A DNA stretch of 64,000 bases. Origin: IGN2 sp964639955 (GTDB lineage: Bacteria; Bacteroidota; Ignavibacteria; Ignavibacteriales; Ignavibacteriaceae). Positions 35,905-43,892 of this stretch are shown one piece after another; the first letter of the stretch is position 1, and the number at the start of each line of letters is the position of its first letter. Location: assembly GCA_964639955.1 (NCBI GenBank), contig CAZXGJ010000002.1:1-64000 (forward strand), given 5' to 3'. Both the position numbers and the translations under genes were made by a program. Below the pieces are notes generated by a model. It ran no database searches. It was not told the DNA's origin and saw nothing but the letters and a program-made list of their open reading frames with translations.

Positions 35905-36366
35905 CTTTCTGCCATTGTTATTAATAATTAAATTTTATTTAGCTACGTGTTGAAGATTTTGTCTGCTGCATTGTTTATACTGGTAAATTGTATACACTTG
36001 CAAAAAATTAATCCGATTGAATTATTAAATCAAAACAAAAGCAATGTTTGTGTTCTAAATGTTGTCGTCGATTGACATAGTTCAATGCAGACGACGATAA
36101 CTATTAGCATTTAGCAAATGATATATCTCCGATTGCAGTCGGTTGTCTGTATCTTATTAAAAATCGTTTACGAATAATAAATATGCCGGTTTACAGCTGC
36201 ATTTTTTACTACTGGTGGTATAGCGTTTGTTAAATTATTGCTGGTGCAAGATAAATTGTTCCTGATTTCTAACGGAATGTTATAAGACTGACTGAATTCT
36301 ACGCAAGCATTCTGATTTTTTCGAAATTTGTTCTCATTTCCAAGAATTCTTTTTTAAGTTTTGATA
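35905..36366. other. Non-coding spacer with hairpins
   Basis: About 460 bases between divergent genes, without a credible coding frame. It contains an interrupted hairpin (GTCGTC/GACGAC outer arms, ATTGA/TCAAT inner arms, 36064-36095) and CCGA-TTGCAG-TCGG (36129-36142). The promoters for the macro-domain operon and for the transposase-derived gene must lie here, but I cannot assign them. Its style matches the spacer at 30843-31402 on the other side of the module. Confidence 0.5.
36064..36095. repeat. Interrupted inverted repeat
   Basis: Outer arms GTCGTC (36064-36069) and GACGAC (36090-36095) enclose inner arms ATTGA (36071-36075) and TCAAT (36082-36086). The layout recalls the 31106-31158 hairpin at the far side of the minus-strand module. 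Confidence 0.45.
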
Positions 36367-37506
36367 ATGGAAAAACAGAATTTAGACAAAATACTTCAAG
36401 TCGATTCGGAATTTTCGGAAGTCAGATGTCCTTATTGCAATAGTATGAGGGTTATTAAACATGGGAAAACATCCACAGATAACCCAAGGTACCGATGCCG
36501 TTTTTGCCACCGGACCTGGGTCGAGAGTAAACTAACCCAGGAAATTCCGGACTTTGCTGCCTTAACCGAAGCTTACTTAAGCGGTTATTCCTATCGTGAT
36601 CTTCGTTCTATCTATCCTAATTCACCCACACGAATAAATCAGAAAGTAAGAAGATATCTTCTAGGCTGTGCGCACTGGGAAGAATATCTTGATGCCTGCG
36701 TCAAAAAACACGAATCAAGATTAATTCATCTTGTCGGAACAAAATTTAATTGTTCTTCTGAAGACAACGATGAAAACTGCATGTTCCTTGCTATGGCAAT
36801 TGATGCTCTTTCTACCGTTGTGCTTGGTTTTGAAATCGGGAAGCAGGATTCGAGAGATTTATGGATAAGATTATTAGACAGGATGAACTGCAGGGGAATT
36901 GTATGCCCGACTTTTATGTCTTATGGCTCAAAAGTAATTGAAGAGGCACTTAAGGTTGTTTTTCCTTTCGCATCCTCATATCATAACTTCACAAGAACAT
37001 ATTATGATAAGAATCTGAAAAATCAGATTTACCACTCGATAGATAACAGGAAGCTTATCCTGGAAGCAATAAGTGCATATGAATCAAACCGCAGACTTCA
37101 TCTTGAAAATTACCTGGTGATATTCAAAGATAAGCGAATGAAAAATTTTGTTCTGGATTCCCAGGAATCGGTGGTTAATCGCTTGAAGGAAAGAATGCAG
37201 ATGAGAAATCAAACCCGTTTTGAAGGATTATTGGCTGCTTTTCACCGTCGTTTTGAGAAATTTCATATGATTCATTATGATCCTTACCCGATAATAAACG
37301 GATGGATTGCCTGGTGGATGCTTGCGCCTTTGCCAATCGGTTTCAGCAGGCTATCATTCTATTTACAGCATCCGCACGTTACGCATTTTGCAAATTTTAA
37401 TTGCGGCACTTTACCCGAACCTTTGAATTTATCTCTGGAAAGTAATCAGATGAAAAACTTTATTGTTGAACTTGCAGTCCGTTCATTACACATTCCAATA
37501 AGGTAA
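36367..37506 (+). CDS. Transposase-derived protein with N-terminal zinc ribbon, probably catalytically dead
   Basis: A 379-residue protein. An IS1/IS1595-type zinc ribbon (CPYCNSMRVIKHG ... YRCRFCHRTW, about residues 20-55) precedes an RNase-H-like DDE region resembling IS256/MULE transposases: AIDALSTVVLGFEIG supplies the first Asp. Where the second Asp is expected (x-D-G-x-x-x-I before VFP), it reads MSYGSKVIEEALKVVFPFA, with Tyr in its place. The usual C-x-x-H after it is also absent. I see no terminal inverted repeats or target duplications. It may be a domesticated DNA-binding protein or a decayed insertion sequence. The ATG at 36367 is preferred over TTG 36361. Confidence 0.65.
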   Translation: MEKQNLDKILQVDSEFSEVRCPYCNSMRVIKHGKTSTDNPRYRCRFCHRTWVESKLTQEIPDFAALTEAYLSGYSYRDLRSIYPNSPTRINQKVRRYLLGCAHWEEYLDACVKKHESRLIHLVGTKFNCSSEDNDENCMFLAMAIDALSTVVLGFEIGKQDSRDLWIRLLDRMNCRGIVCPTFMSYGSKVIEEALKVVFPFASSYHNFTRTYYDKNLKNQIYHSIDNRKLILEAISAYESNRRLHLENYLVIFKDKRMKNFVLDSQESVVNRLKERMQMRNQTRFEGLLAAFHRRFEKFHMIHYDPYPIINGWIAWWMLAPLPIGFSRLSFYLQHPHVTHFANFNCGTLPEPLNLSLESNQMKNFIVELAVRSLHIPIR

Positions 37507-37611
37507 TTTTTCAAAGTTTAAAATATTTTCCTGCTCTTTACAAAGACCAATCTTAATACAACACAAAGTATACAAAACTTAGTTTTTTTTTGATTTTGCA
37601 AACATGCTTAA

Positions 37612-37633
37612 TTAGGTTTCATCCGTAACCTAA
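37612..37633. promoter_or_regulatory. Inverted repeat upstream of sulfate-exporter-like gene
   Basis: Perfect arms TTAGGTT (37612-37618) and AACCTAA (37627-37633) are separated by 8 bases, ending 27 bases before the YeiH-like start. This is the only clear dyad ahead of the dsr region, so it may be the operator controlling its first gene. It could instead be part of a promoter-proximal hairpin. Confidence 0.4.
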
Positions 37634-37660
37634 ATACAGATTTCCATTTGAGGATAAGTC

Positions 37661-39106
37661 ATGAGTTCGAAACAAGGATCTTTCATCAGCGAAGACTGGT
37701 TCTCGCTTTGGATAGGTCTTTTTGTTTTTGTGCTGTCTCTTGGAGTATTCTTTGGTCTTGATGTTCTCGGCTGGGGAGTAAAAACAAGTGAGTGGACTGA
37801 TATATCCGATTCAACTTCAACAATTTCCTCAGATTATAGTTTCCTGCCCGGAATTGTTTCGCTTCTGCTAACATACATTTTTATGATGATTATTATTGGT
37901 GCAGCATTAAAGCTGATGGGTGTTGAATTCAAAAAAATTATAGTTCCTTTCACAATTGTTTTCTCGATAAGTTATGTATGCTGGATGCTTGGCCACTACG
38001 CTTATATAGCTGCGACCTCCGATAAGCTGCAGAAATTTAATATATCCTGGTCTTTGAATTTAACAGGGGAGGCAGGATATATAATTGCTTTGCTTGCAGG
38101 ATTATTAATCGGAAACTTCTTTCCCCGTCTGGTTAAAAAGCTTGAACCTTCAATAAAGCCTGAACTTTTTATTAAATCAGCAATTGTAATTATGGGTGCT
38201 GGCCTCGGTGTAAAAGCCGCCGAGTCTTTAAGCCTCGCATCATCAGTTATGTTCAGAGGTTTGTGTGCAATTGTAGAGGCATATCTAATCTACTGGGCAA
38301 TAGTATACTTTATTGCAAGGAAATATTTCAAATTCAGTAAGGAATGGGCAGCACCACTTGCATCAGGAATTTCTATTTGCGGAGTTAGTGCAGCAATTGC
38401 CACCGGTGGTGCAATAAGGGCAAAACCGATTATACCAATAATGGTTTCGTCTCTGGTTGTAATATTTGCTGTGGTCGAACTTATTCTGCTGCCGTTTGTC
38501 GCCCAGATATTTTTATGGGAGGAACCAATGGTAGCCGGAGCGTGGATGGGGCTTGCTGTTAAGACCGATGGTGCTGCTGTAGCAAGCGGCGTAATAACCG
38601 AAGCACTTATCCGTGCAAAAGCGCTGGCAGAAATTGGAGTGAATTATAAAGAAGGCTGGATAGTGATGACAACTACAACAATAAAAGTTTTTATTGATGT
38701 ATTTATCGGTGTATGGGCTTTCATCCTTGCAATAATTTGGTGTTCAAAGATTGATAAACGTGTTGCCAACGAAAAAATAAAAGCCAGAGAAATATGGGAT
38801 AGATTTCCCAAATTCGTTTTAGGATATGTTCTTACCTTTCTGATTTTTCTGGTTCTCTGTATGATGATCCCCGATGTAACTGCTGACGCCAAAGCAGCCG
38901 CCAATGAAGCAAATGCTTTTCGTCAGATGTTTTTCATTTTTACGTTCTTTACCATCGGGGTTGTTTCGAATTTTAAAAAATTAAAAGAAGAAGGAATTGG
39001 AAAGCTGGCATTGGTTTACCTTCTTTGTCTTTTTGGCTTTATAATCTGGATTGGACTTCTGATATCCTGGATATTTTTTAATGGAATTACACCGCCGGTT
39101 GTTTAA
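37661..39106 (+). CDS. YeiH-family putative sulfate exporter
   Basis: A 481-residue protein of the YeiH/UPF0324 family, annotated as putative sulfate exporters. It has about ten to twelve hydrophobic helices, with family segments GLLIGNFFPRL, IVIMGAGLGVKAAESL, SGISICGVSAAIATGGAI and GAWMGLAVKTDGAAVASGVI. It opens the dsr side of the window, just before dsrAB, so a role in moving sulfate, sulfite or another sulfur anion is likely. Direction and substrate are inferred from context. The start is the ATG at 37661 after GAGGATAAGTC. Confidence 0.85.
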   Translation: MSSKQGSFISEDWFSLWIGLFVFVLSLGVFFGLDVLGWGVKTSEWTDISDSTSTISSDYSFLPGIVSLLLTYIFMMIIIGAALKLMGVEFKKIIVPFTIVFSISYVCWMLGHYAYIAATSDKLQKFNISWSLNLTGEAGYIIALLAGLLIGNFFPRLVKKLEPSIKPELFIKSAIVIMGAGLGVKAAESLSLASSVMFRGLCAIVEAYLIYWAIVYFIARKYFKFSKEWAAPLASGISICGVSAAIATGGAIRAKPIIPIMVSSLVVIFAVVELILLPFVAQIFLWEEPMVAGAWMGLAVKTDGAAVASGVITEALIRAKALAEIGVNYKEGWIVMTTTTIKVFIDVFIGVWAFILAIIWCSKIDKRVANEKIKAREIWDRFPKFVLGYVLTFLIFLVLCMMIPDVTADAKAAANEANAFRQMFFIFTFFTIGVVSNFKKLKEEGIGKLALVYLLCLFGFIIWIGLLISWIFFNGITPPVV

Positions 39107-39128
39107 AAATTAAGAGTAAATATCAATT

Positions 39129-39290
39129 ATGAAAAATGAAACAAAGATAGCTGACGAATTAAAAAAAATGCAGTACGAACCGCTGCTTCCGATTGAAAAA
39201 AAACTGCTTGGCTGGAGTATAGGTATAGGGATTGTATTGCTCGGACTGTTTATCTGGATTAGCTATACTTTTTTCTCGATCCAACAATAA
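39129..39290 (+). CDS. Small single-helix membrane protein between YeiH-like gene and dsrA
   Basis: A 53-residue reading frame starting at ATG 39129, 22 bases after the transporter gene and 57 bases before dsrA. It has a charged N-terminus (MKNETKIADELKKMQYEP) and one clear membrane helix (about 30-48, GIGIVLLGLFIWISYTFF). It has no homologue that I recognise. Position and clean membrane topology suggest an accessory subunit of the YeiH-like transporter. There is no strong ribosome site, so it may be translationally coupled. Confidence 0.6.
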   Translation: MKNETKIADELKKMQYEPLLPIEKKLLGWSIGIGIVLLGLFIWISYTFFSIQQ

Positions 39291-39347
39291 TTTACATGGA
39301 ATGTTCTAACATAAAAATTAATAATTCTCAAACTCAAAGGAGTAAAA

Positions 39348-40565
39348 ATGGCTAAAGAAAACGGCAAGACACCAAAACTGGATGAACTTGAAAAAGGAGC
39401 CTGGCCAAGTTTCGTAAAAGAAATTAAGTCGCAGGCTGAAAAAAACCCGATGGCTAAGGATTTACTTGGTCAATTGGAGCGCTCATATGAAGAAAAAATC
39501 GGTCACTGGAAACATGGTGGAATTGTTGGTGTGATGGGTTACGGCGGAGGAGTTATCGGCAGGTACTCAGATCTGCCGGAAGATTTTCCAAATGTATCCC
39601 ATTTCCATACTCTCCGCATAAATCAACCTGCAGGATGGTTTTATACCGCCGATGCGCTCAGAAAATTATGCGACGTGTGGGAAAAACATGGCTCAGGGCT
39701 AACAAATATGCACGGCTCAACCGGAGACATAATATTCCTCGGCACGAAAACCGATGAACTGGAACCAACTTTCAGCGAACTGACTGCAAACGGTTTTGAC
39801 CTTGGCGGTTCCGGGTCCGATGTTAGGACTCCCAGTTGCTGCTGCGGAATGGCCCGCTGTGAATGGGCTTGCTACGATACTATGAAATTAACTTACTTCT
39901 TAACTATGCATTACCAGGACGAACTGCACAGACCCGCATTTCCTTACAAGTTTAAATTCAAGATGGCTGGCTGTCCTAATGATTGTGTTGCTTCTGTTGC
40001 AAGGGCAGATATGTCAATTATCGGAACATGGCGTGATGCCATTCAGATTGATAAAGAAGCTGTTGCGGAGTATGCTAAATCTGGCTTAAACATCCAGCGG
40101 GATGTTGCCGGTAACTGTCCTGCCAAATGTATTGATTGGGATGGAAAAGAATTGAAGATAGACAACAAAGCCTGCAGAAGATGCATGCATTGTATCAATG
40201 CTATGCCAAAGGCACTAAGTCCCGGCAAAGACCGTGGGGCTTGTATTTTATTAGGTTCTAAAGCACCAATTGTTGAAGGCGCTCTTCTGTCCTCAGTATT
40301 AGTTCCGTTTATAAAACTCGAAGAACCTTATGATGATTTAATAGAACTGATAGATAATATTCATGAAGTATGGTCAGAAAATGGAAAGAACCGCGAAAGG
40401 GTTGGTGAATTTATACAAAGAGTTGGTATGGGCAACTTCCTGGAAGCTATAGGACTTGAGCCGACACCCGAAATGGTTGCTCATCCGAGAGAGAATCCTT
40501 ATGTATTTTATGAGGAATTCTTTGAGGAAGAGGAAGGCGAGCAGGAAACTTCTGAAACTAAATAA
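39348..40565 (+). CDS. dsrA: Dissimilatory sulfite reductase alpha subunit
   Basis: Reduces sulfite with sirohaem and [4Fe-4S] in an alpha2beta2 enzyme. The 405-residue protein has the cluster/sirohaem cysteines C165, C171, C209 and C213 (CCCGMARC and GCPNDC), a constant 12 residues before the Desulfovibrio vulgaris numbering as I recall it. The inserted ferredoxin domain is intact (CPAKCIDWDG ... CRRCMHCINAMP). A strong AAAGGAG precedes the ATG. It is followed by dsrB, dsrD and dsrN. With dsrD present and no dsrEFH in the window, it fits the reductive type, although only phylogeny can settle direction. Confidence 0.97.
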   Translation: MAKENGKTPKLDELEKGAWPSFVKEIKSQAEKNPMAKDLLGQLERSYEEKIGHWKHGGIVGVMGYGGGVIGRYSDLPEDFPNVSHFHTLRINQPAGWFYTADALRKLCDVWEKHGSGLTNMHGSTGDIIFLGTKTDELEPTFSELTANGFDLGGSGSDVRTPSCCCGMARCEWACYDTMKLTYFLTMHYQDELHRPAFPYKFKFKMAGCPNDCVASVARADMSIIGTWRDAIQIDKEAVAEYAKSGLNIQRDVAGNCPAKCIDWDGKELKIDNKACRRCMHCINAMPKALSPGKDRGACILLGSKAPIVEGALLSSVLVPFIKLEEPYDDLIELIDNIHEVWSENGKNRERVGEFIQRVGMGNFLEAIGLEPTPEMVAHPRENPYVFYEEFFEEEEGEQETSETK

Positions 40566-40611
40566 TTAATCGAATTTTATACTTCATTTTTAAAAATAAG
40601 GAATTAAAAAA

Positions 40612-41694
40612 ATGGCTGAAGAAAAAAAGAAGAGAGTAACCGATATCGGTCCACCACATTACGAAAAATTTTTACCGCCAATCATTAAAGAAAATTACGG
40701 CAAATGGAAATACCATGAAATTTTAAAGCCCGGAGTAATGGTTCATGTGTCTGAAACAGGTGCCAGGCTTTATACCGTGCGTGCCGGTTCTCCCCGTCTG
40801 TTGGGAATAGACAAAATAAGGAAATACGCGGATCTTGCTGATAAATACAGCGGCGGTTATCTGCGATTCACCAGCCGTAATAATGTTGAGTTTTTACTTA
40901 CTGAAGAAAAGAATATCGACCCGCTGATTAAAGAACTTAAGGAGATTGGTCATCCTGTTGGTGGTGTTGGTAATGCTATTTCTAACATCGTTCACACACA
41001 GGGCTGGGTACACTGCCACTCTGCAGCTACCGATGCATCGGGTATAGTGAAATCTGTAATGGATGAGCTGATAGAATATTTTACAAGCATGACTCTGCCT
41101 GCCAAGCTGAGGATTGCTCTAGCCTGCTGTTTAAACATGTGCGGTGCAGTTCACTGTTCCGATATTGCCATTCTCGGTATCCACAGGCGACCACCGAAAA
41201 CCGACCCGGCTAAATTAAATTCAATGTGTGAAATTCCTTCAGTTATTGCTTCGTGCCCTACTGCTGCAATCCGGCCCGCTACTTATGAGGGCAAGGCATC
41301 GGTTGAAGTAATTGAAGAGAGATGCATGTTCTGTGCAAACTGCTACACTGTTTGCCCTGCAATGCCTTTAAATGATCCGTTGAATGATGGAGTTTCTATC
41401 TGGGTAGGCGGAAAGGTTTCCAATGCAAGAACGGAACCAATGTTCTCAAAGCTTGCAATTCCTTTTCTGCCAAACAATCCTCCCAGATGGCCCGAGGTTG
41501 TTGATGCAGTAAAAAATCTTGTAGAAATCTGGGCAAAGAACGCTAAACCGTACGAGAGAATGGGTGAGTGGATAAACCGTATTGGCTGGCCAAGATTTTT
41601 CAGAATGACCGGAATTGAATTCAGGAAAGAACATATCGATGATTTCAAGCATGCCGGTTTAACATTTAAACGAAGTGTTCATTTAAGTTATTAA
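40612..41694 (+). CDS. dsrB: Dissimilatory sulfite reductase beta subunit
   Basis: Partner of DsrA. The 360-residue protein has C135 (WVHCHSAATDASG) and C172, C173, C177 and C182 (ACCLNMCGAVHCSD), matching the arrangement that holds the sirohaem-[4Fe-4S] site. The ferredoxin domain reads CPTAAIRP and then CMFCANCYTVCPAMP. It lies 46 bases after dsrA and 12 bases before dsrD, all in one operon. Confidence 0.97.
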   Translation: MAEEKKKRVTDIGPPHYEKFLPPIIKENYGKWKYHEILKPGVMVHVSETGARLYTVRAGSPRLLGIDKIRKYADLADKYSGGYLRFTSRNNVEFLLTEEKNIDPLIKELKEIGHPVGGVGNAISNIVHTQGWVHCHSAATDASGIVKSVMDELIEYFTSMTLPAKLRIALACCLNMCGAVHCSDIAILGIHRRPPKTDPAKLNSMCEIPSVIASCPTAAIRPATYEGKASVEVIEERCMFCANCYTVCPAMPLNDPLNDGVSIWVGGKVSNARTEPMFSKLAIPFLPNNPPRWPEVVDAVKNLVEIWAKNAKPYERMGEWINRIGWPRFFRMTGIEFRKEHIDDFKHAGLTFKRSVHLSY

Positions 41695-41706
41695 AAGGAG
41701 TTTAAA

Positions 41707-41958
41707 ATGGCTGAGCAAGTACCTGTTGGAGAAGTTGCAGATGCGATGTATAAAATGGTTAAAGATAGCATGGGTCAGAAAAAATGGAAAGCAACAGATT
41801 TAACTAAAGCTGTCATCGAGCTGTTCGGTGAAGATAAATGTGATAAGCAGCTTGCAAAAGCAGCGATAAGAGAATTAATGGATTCCGGCAGATGTGTTTA
41901 CACGTATTTTGGCGGAAGTTTCATTGAAATTCCTCATAAAGAAGGCGCTGAAAATTAA
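41707..41958 (+). CDS. dsrD: Dissimilatory sulfite reductase accessory protein DsrD
   Basis: An 83-residue winged-helix protein with the DsrD pattern KKWKATDLTKAVIELFGEDKCDKQLAKAAIRELMDSGRCVYTYFGGSFIEI in abbreviated form (residues 25-78). DsrD raises the activity of DsrAB and is used as a marker of the reductive pathway. AAAGGAG lies just before its ATG, and it follows dsrB by 12 bases. Confidence 0.95.
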   Translation: MAEQVPVGEVADAMYKMVKDSMGQKKWKATDLTKAVIELFGEDKCDKQLAKAAIRELMDSGRCVYTYFGGSFIEIPHKEGAEN

Positions 41959-41994
41959 TTTTGCAGGATTTGTGAATTAGTTTCTCGACCGGTT

Positions 41995-43407
41995 ATGAAT
42001 GTTAAAAACTTTCCAAGAATTGTAATAGGCGGTTTATCGGGTGACTCTGGTAAAACTGTCTTGTCCTTAGCAATAATCGCCTGCCTTAGGGATATGGGAA
42101 TGAATGTATCCGCATTTAAGAAAGGTCCGGATTATATCGATGCTGCATGGCTTGGTTTGGCTTCCGGAAACCCTGCAAGAAACCTCGATACATACTTAAT
42201 GGGATTTCCGAAAGTTTATAAATCATTCCTGAATAATTCTTCCTCTGCTGATATAAGTGTAATTGAAGGCAACAGGGGAATATTCGACGGAGTTGATTCA
42301 AAAGGGACACACAGTAGTGCCGAGCTTGCAAAATTAATTCAGGCACCGGTTATTATTGTGCAAAATCTTTCAAAGGTAACGCGCACTGCTGCAGCTCTTA
42401 TACTGGGCTGTTTAAAACTCGATCCTCAATTGAACATTGCAGGTGTCATCTTAAATCAGGTAGCAGGGGAGAGACACCTGCGCGTTGCCAAAGACTCAAT
42501 TGAGGAAATAACAGGAATTCCAGTACTTGGTGCAATCCCAAAATTGCCTGATAAATTTGTTCTTCCATCCAGGCATCTTGGGCTGATAACACCTGATGAA
42601 TTTGAAAATAAACCTGCCATAATTGAAGATCTCAGGAAAATAGTTGAAGAAAATATCAATCTTAAAAAATTATTGGAAATAGCTCGTCTCTCACCTCCGC
42701 TTGAGCAAGAAGACCATAAAACACAATCGGAGATTAGGATGAGAGAAAAAGTAAAAATTGGTTATTTCAGAGATCAGGCATTTTCTTTTTACTACCCTGA
42801 AAACCTGGAAGCGCTTCGTGATAAAAGTGCGGAGCTAATCGCAATCTCTGCAATTCATGATACTTCACTCGATGATGTAGATGCACTTTATATCGGCGGA
42901 GGATTTCCTGAAACAAATATTGCTGAGCTTGAATTAAACCGTGAGCTGATGTCTTCACTTAAATTTTTGGCTGATAATGGATTGCCAGTTTATGCTGAGT
43001 GCGGTGGGTTGATGTATCTGGCTGAGGATGTGGAATGGAAGCAAAGAAAATATGAACTAACGGGCGTTTTACCTCTGAGCATCAAAATGCACTCCAGGCC
43101 GCAAGGGCATGGATATTACCGGGCTATTGTTGAAGAAGGTAATCCTTTCTTCAAAGCCGGTACGCAGCTAAATGGCCACGAATTCCATTACTCTGAGGCG
43201 ATCTTAAATACAGATGTAAAAACCACTTTGTCTGTGATTCGCGGAAATGGCTGTTTTAACAGGCGGGATGGTTTAACCTACAAAAACGTCTTCGCAAGTT
43301 ATCTTCATATTCATGCTTATGCTACACCAGAATGGGCAGATGGTATGATAAAATGTGCAGGCATTTATAAAAAATCAAAAAACATAAAAACACTAATTGA
43401 AGGATAA
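41995..43407 (+). CDS. dsrN: Cobyrinate a,c-diamide synthase-like glutamine amidotransferase (DsrN)
   Basis: A 470-residue CbiA/CobB-type enzyme. The N-terminal P-loop is GLSGDSGKTVLSLAI and the DGVDSKG region follows. The C-terminal class I amidotransferase domain has the nucleophile Cys in VYAECGGLMYLAED and a late His pair (YLHIHAYATPEWAD). In dsr operons this gene is dsrN and is thought to amidate sirohaem for DsrAB. No other cobalamin genes are near, which supports the sirohaem role. It lies 36 bases after dsrD. Confidence 0.9.
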   Translation: MNVKNFPRIVIGGLSGDSGKTVLSLAIIACLRDMGMNVSAFKKGPDYIDAAWLGLASGNPARNLDTYLMGFPKVYKSFLNNSSSADISVIEGNRGIFDGVDSKGTHSSAELAKLIQAPVIIVQNLSKVTRTAAALILGCLKLDPQLNIAGVILNQVAGERHLRVAKDSIEEITGIPVLGAIPKLPDKFVLPSRHLGLITPDEFENKPAIIEDLRKIVEENINLKKLLEIARLSPPLEQEDHKTQSEIRMREKVKIGYFRDQAFSFYYPENLEALRDKSAELIAISAIHDTSLDDVDALYIGGGFPETNIAELELNRELMSSLKFLADNGLPVYAECGGLMYLAEDVEWKQRKYELTGVLPLSIKMHSRPQGHGYYRAIVEEGNPFFKAGTQLNGHEFHYSEAILNTDVKTTLSVIRGNGCFNRRDGLTYKNVFASYLHIHAYATPEWADGMIKCAGIYKKSKNIKTLIEG

Positions 43408-43413
43408 ATCAAA

Positions 43414-43848
43414 ATGGTAAAGCAAAAAGAATTAAACGAGAAGCTTGTAGCTACACTTAAAAAGTGGCAGAAAATTGAAGATGCTTCTGTTAAATCGACT
43501 TCAGATATTATTGCGAAAACAAAGAACCCTGTAGTACGACAGGTAATGGAAATCATTAAGCAGGACTCTGCAATGCATAAAAAAGTACAGCAGCTTATTA
43601 TCGATAGTTTTGAGAAGGAAGCGATTCAAATGCAGCCTGAAGAACTCAGTGAAGTGTGGTCGATGATCGAAAATCATATTGAACTTGAAAAGGAAACCGT
43701 AAGGCTGGCTGAAGAATCCAGGAAGAACAACAATAATTTTGTGGTTCGGTACTTACTGGGTTACCTGATGACCGATGAGCAGAAACACAACGAAGTTTTG
43801 GCTCAGCTGGAAGATGTTAAAAGAGGAATGTACCCATACGCAGGATGA
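43414..43848 (+). CDS. Ferritin-like four-helix protein in dsr operon
   Basis: A 144-residue, almost fully helical protein resembling the ferritin/rubrerythrin-like fold: Glu in QKIEDAS, D-S-A-M-H in helix two, E-N-H-I-E-L-E-K-E in helix three, and D-E-Q-K-H-N-E in helix four, a layout suited to a di-iron site. It begins 6 bases after dsrN and ends shortly before dsrL, so it belongs to the operon. Possible roles are oxidative protection or iron storage for the many Fe-S enzymes. No rubredoxin domain is attached. It is not a standard dsr-operon component. Confidence 0.6.
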   Translation: MVKQKELNEKLVATLKKWQKIEDASVKSTSDIIAKTKNPVVRQVMEIIKQDSAMHKKVQQLIIDSFEKEAIQMQPEELSEVWSMIENHIELEKETVRLAEESRKNNNNFVVRYLLGYLMTDEQKHNEVLAQLEDVKRGMYPYAG

Positions 43849-43892
43849 TGAACGGTAAAAGAAATTTAAAAAGATTTTAATAAGGAGTATTT

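Noticed and set aside
36300..37600. Complete insertion sequence around the transposase-derived gene
   Set aside because: I could not find matching terminal inverted repeats or target-site duplications, and a catalytic residue is missing.
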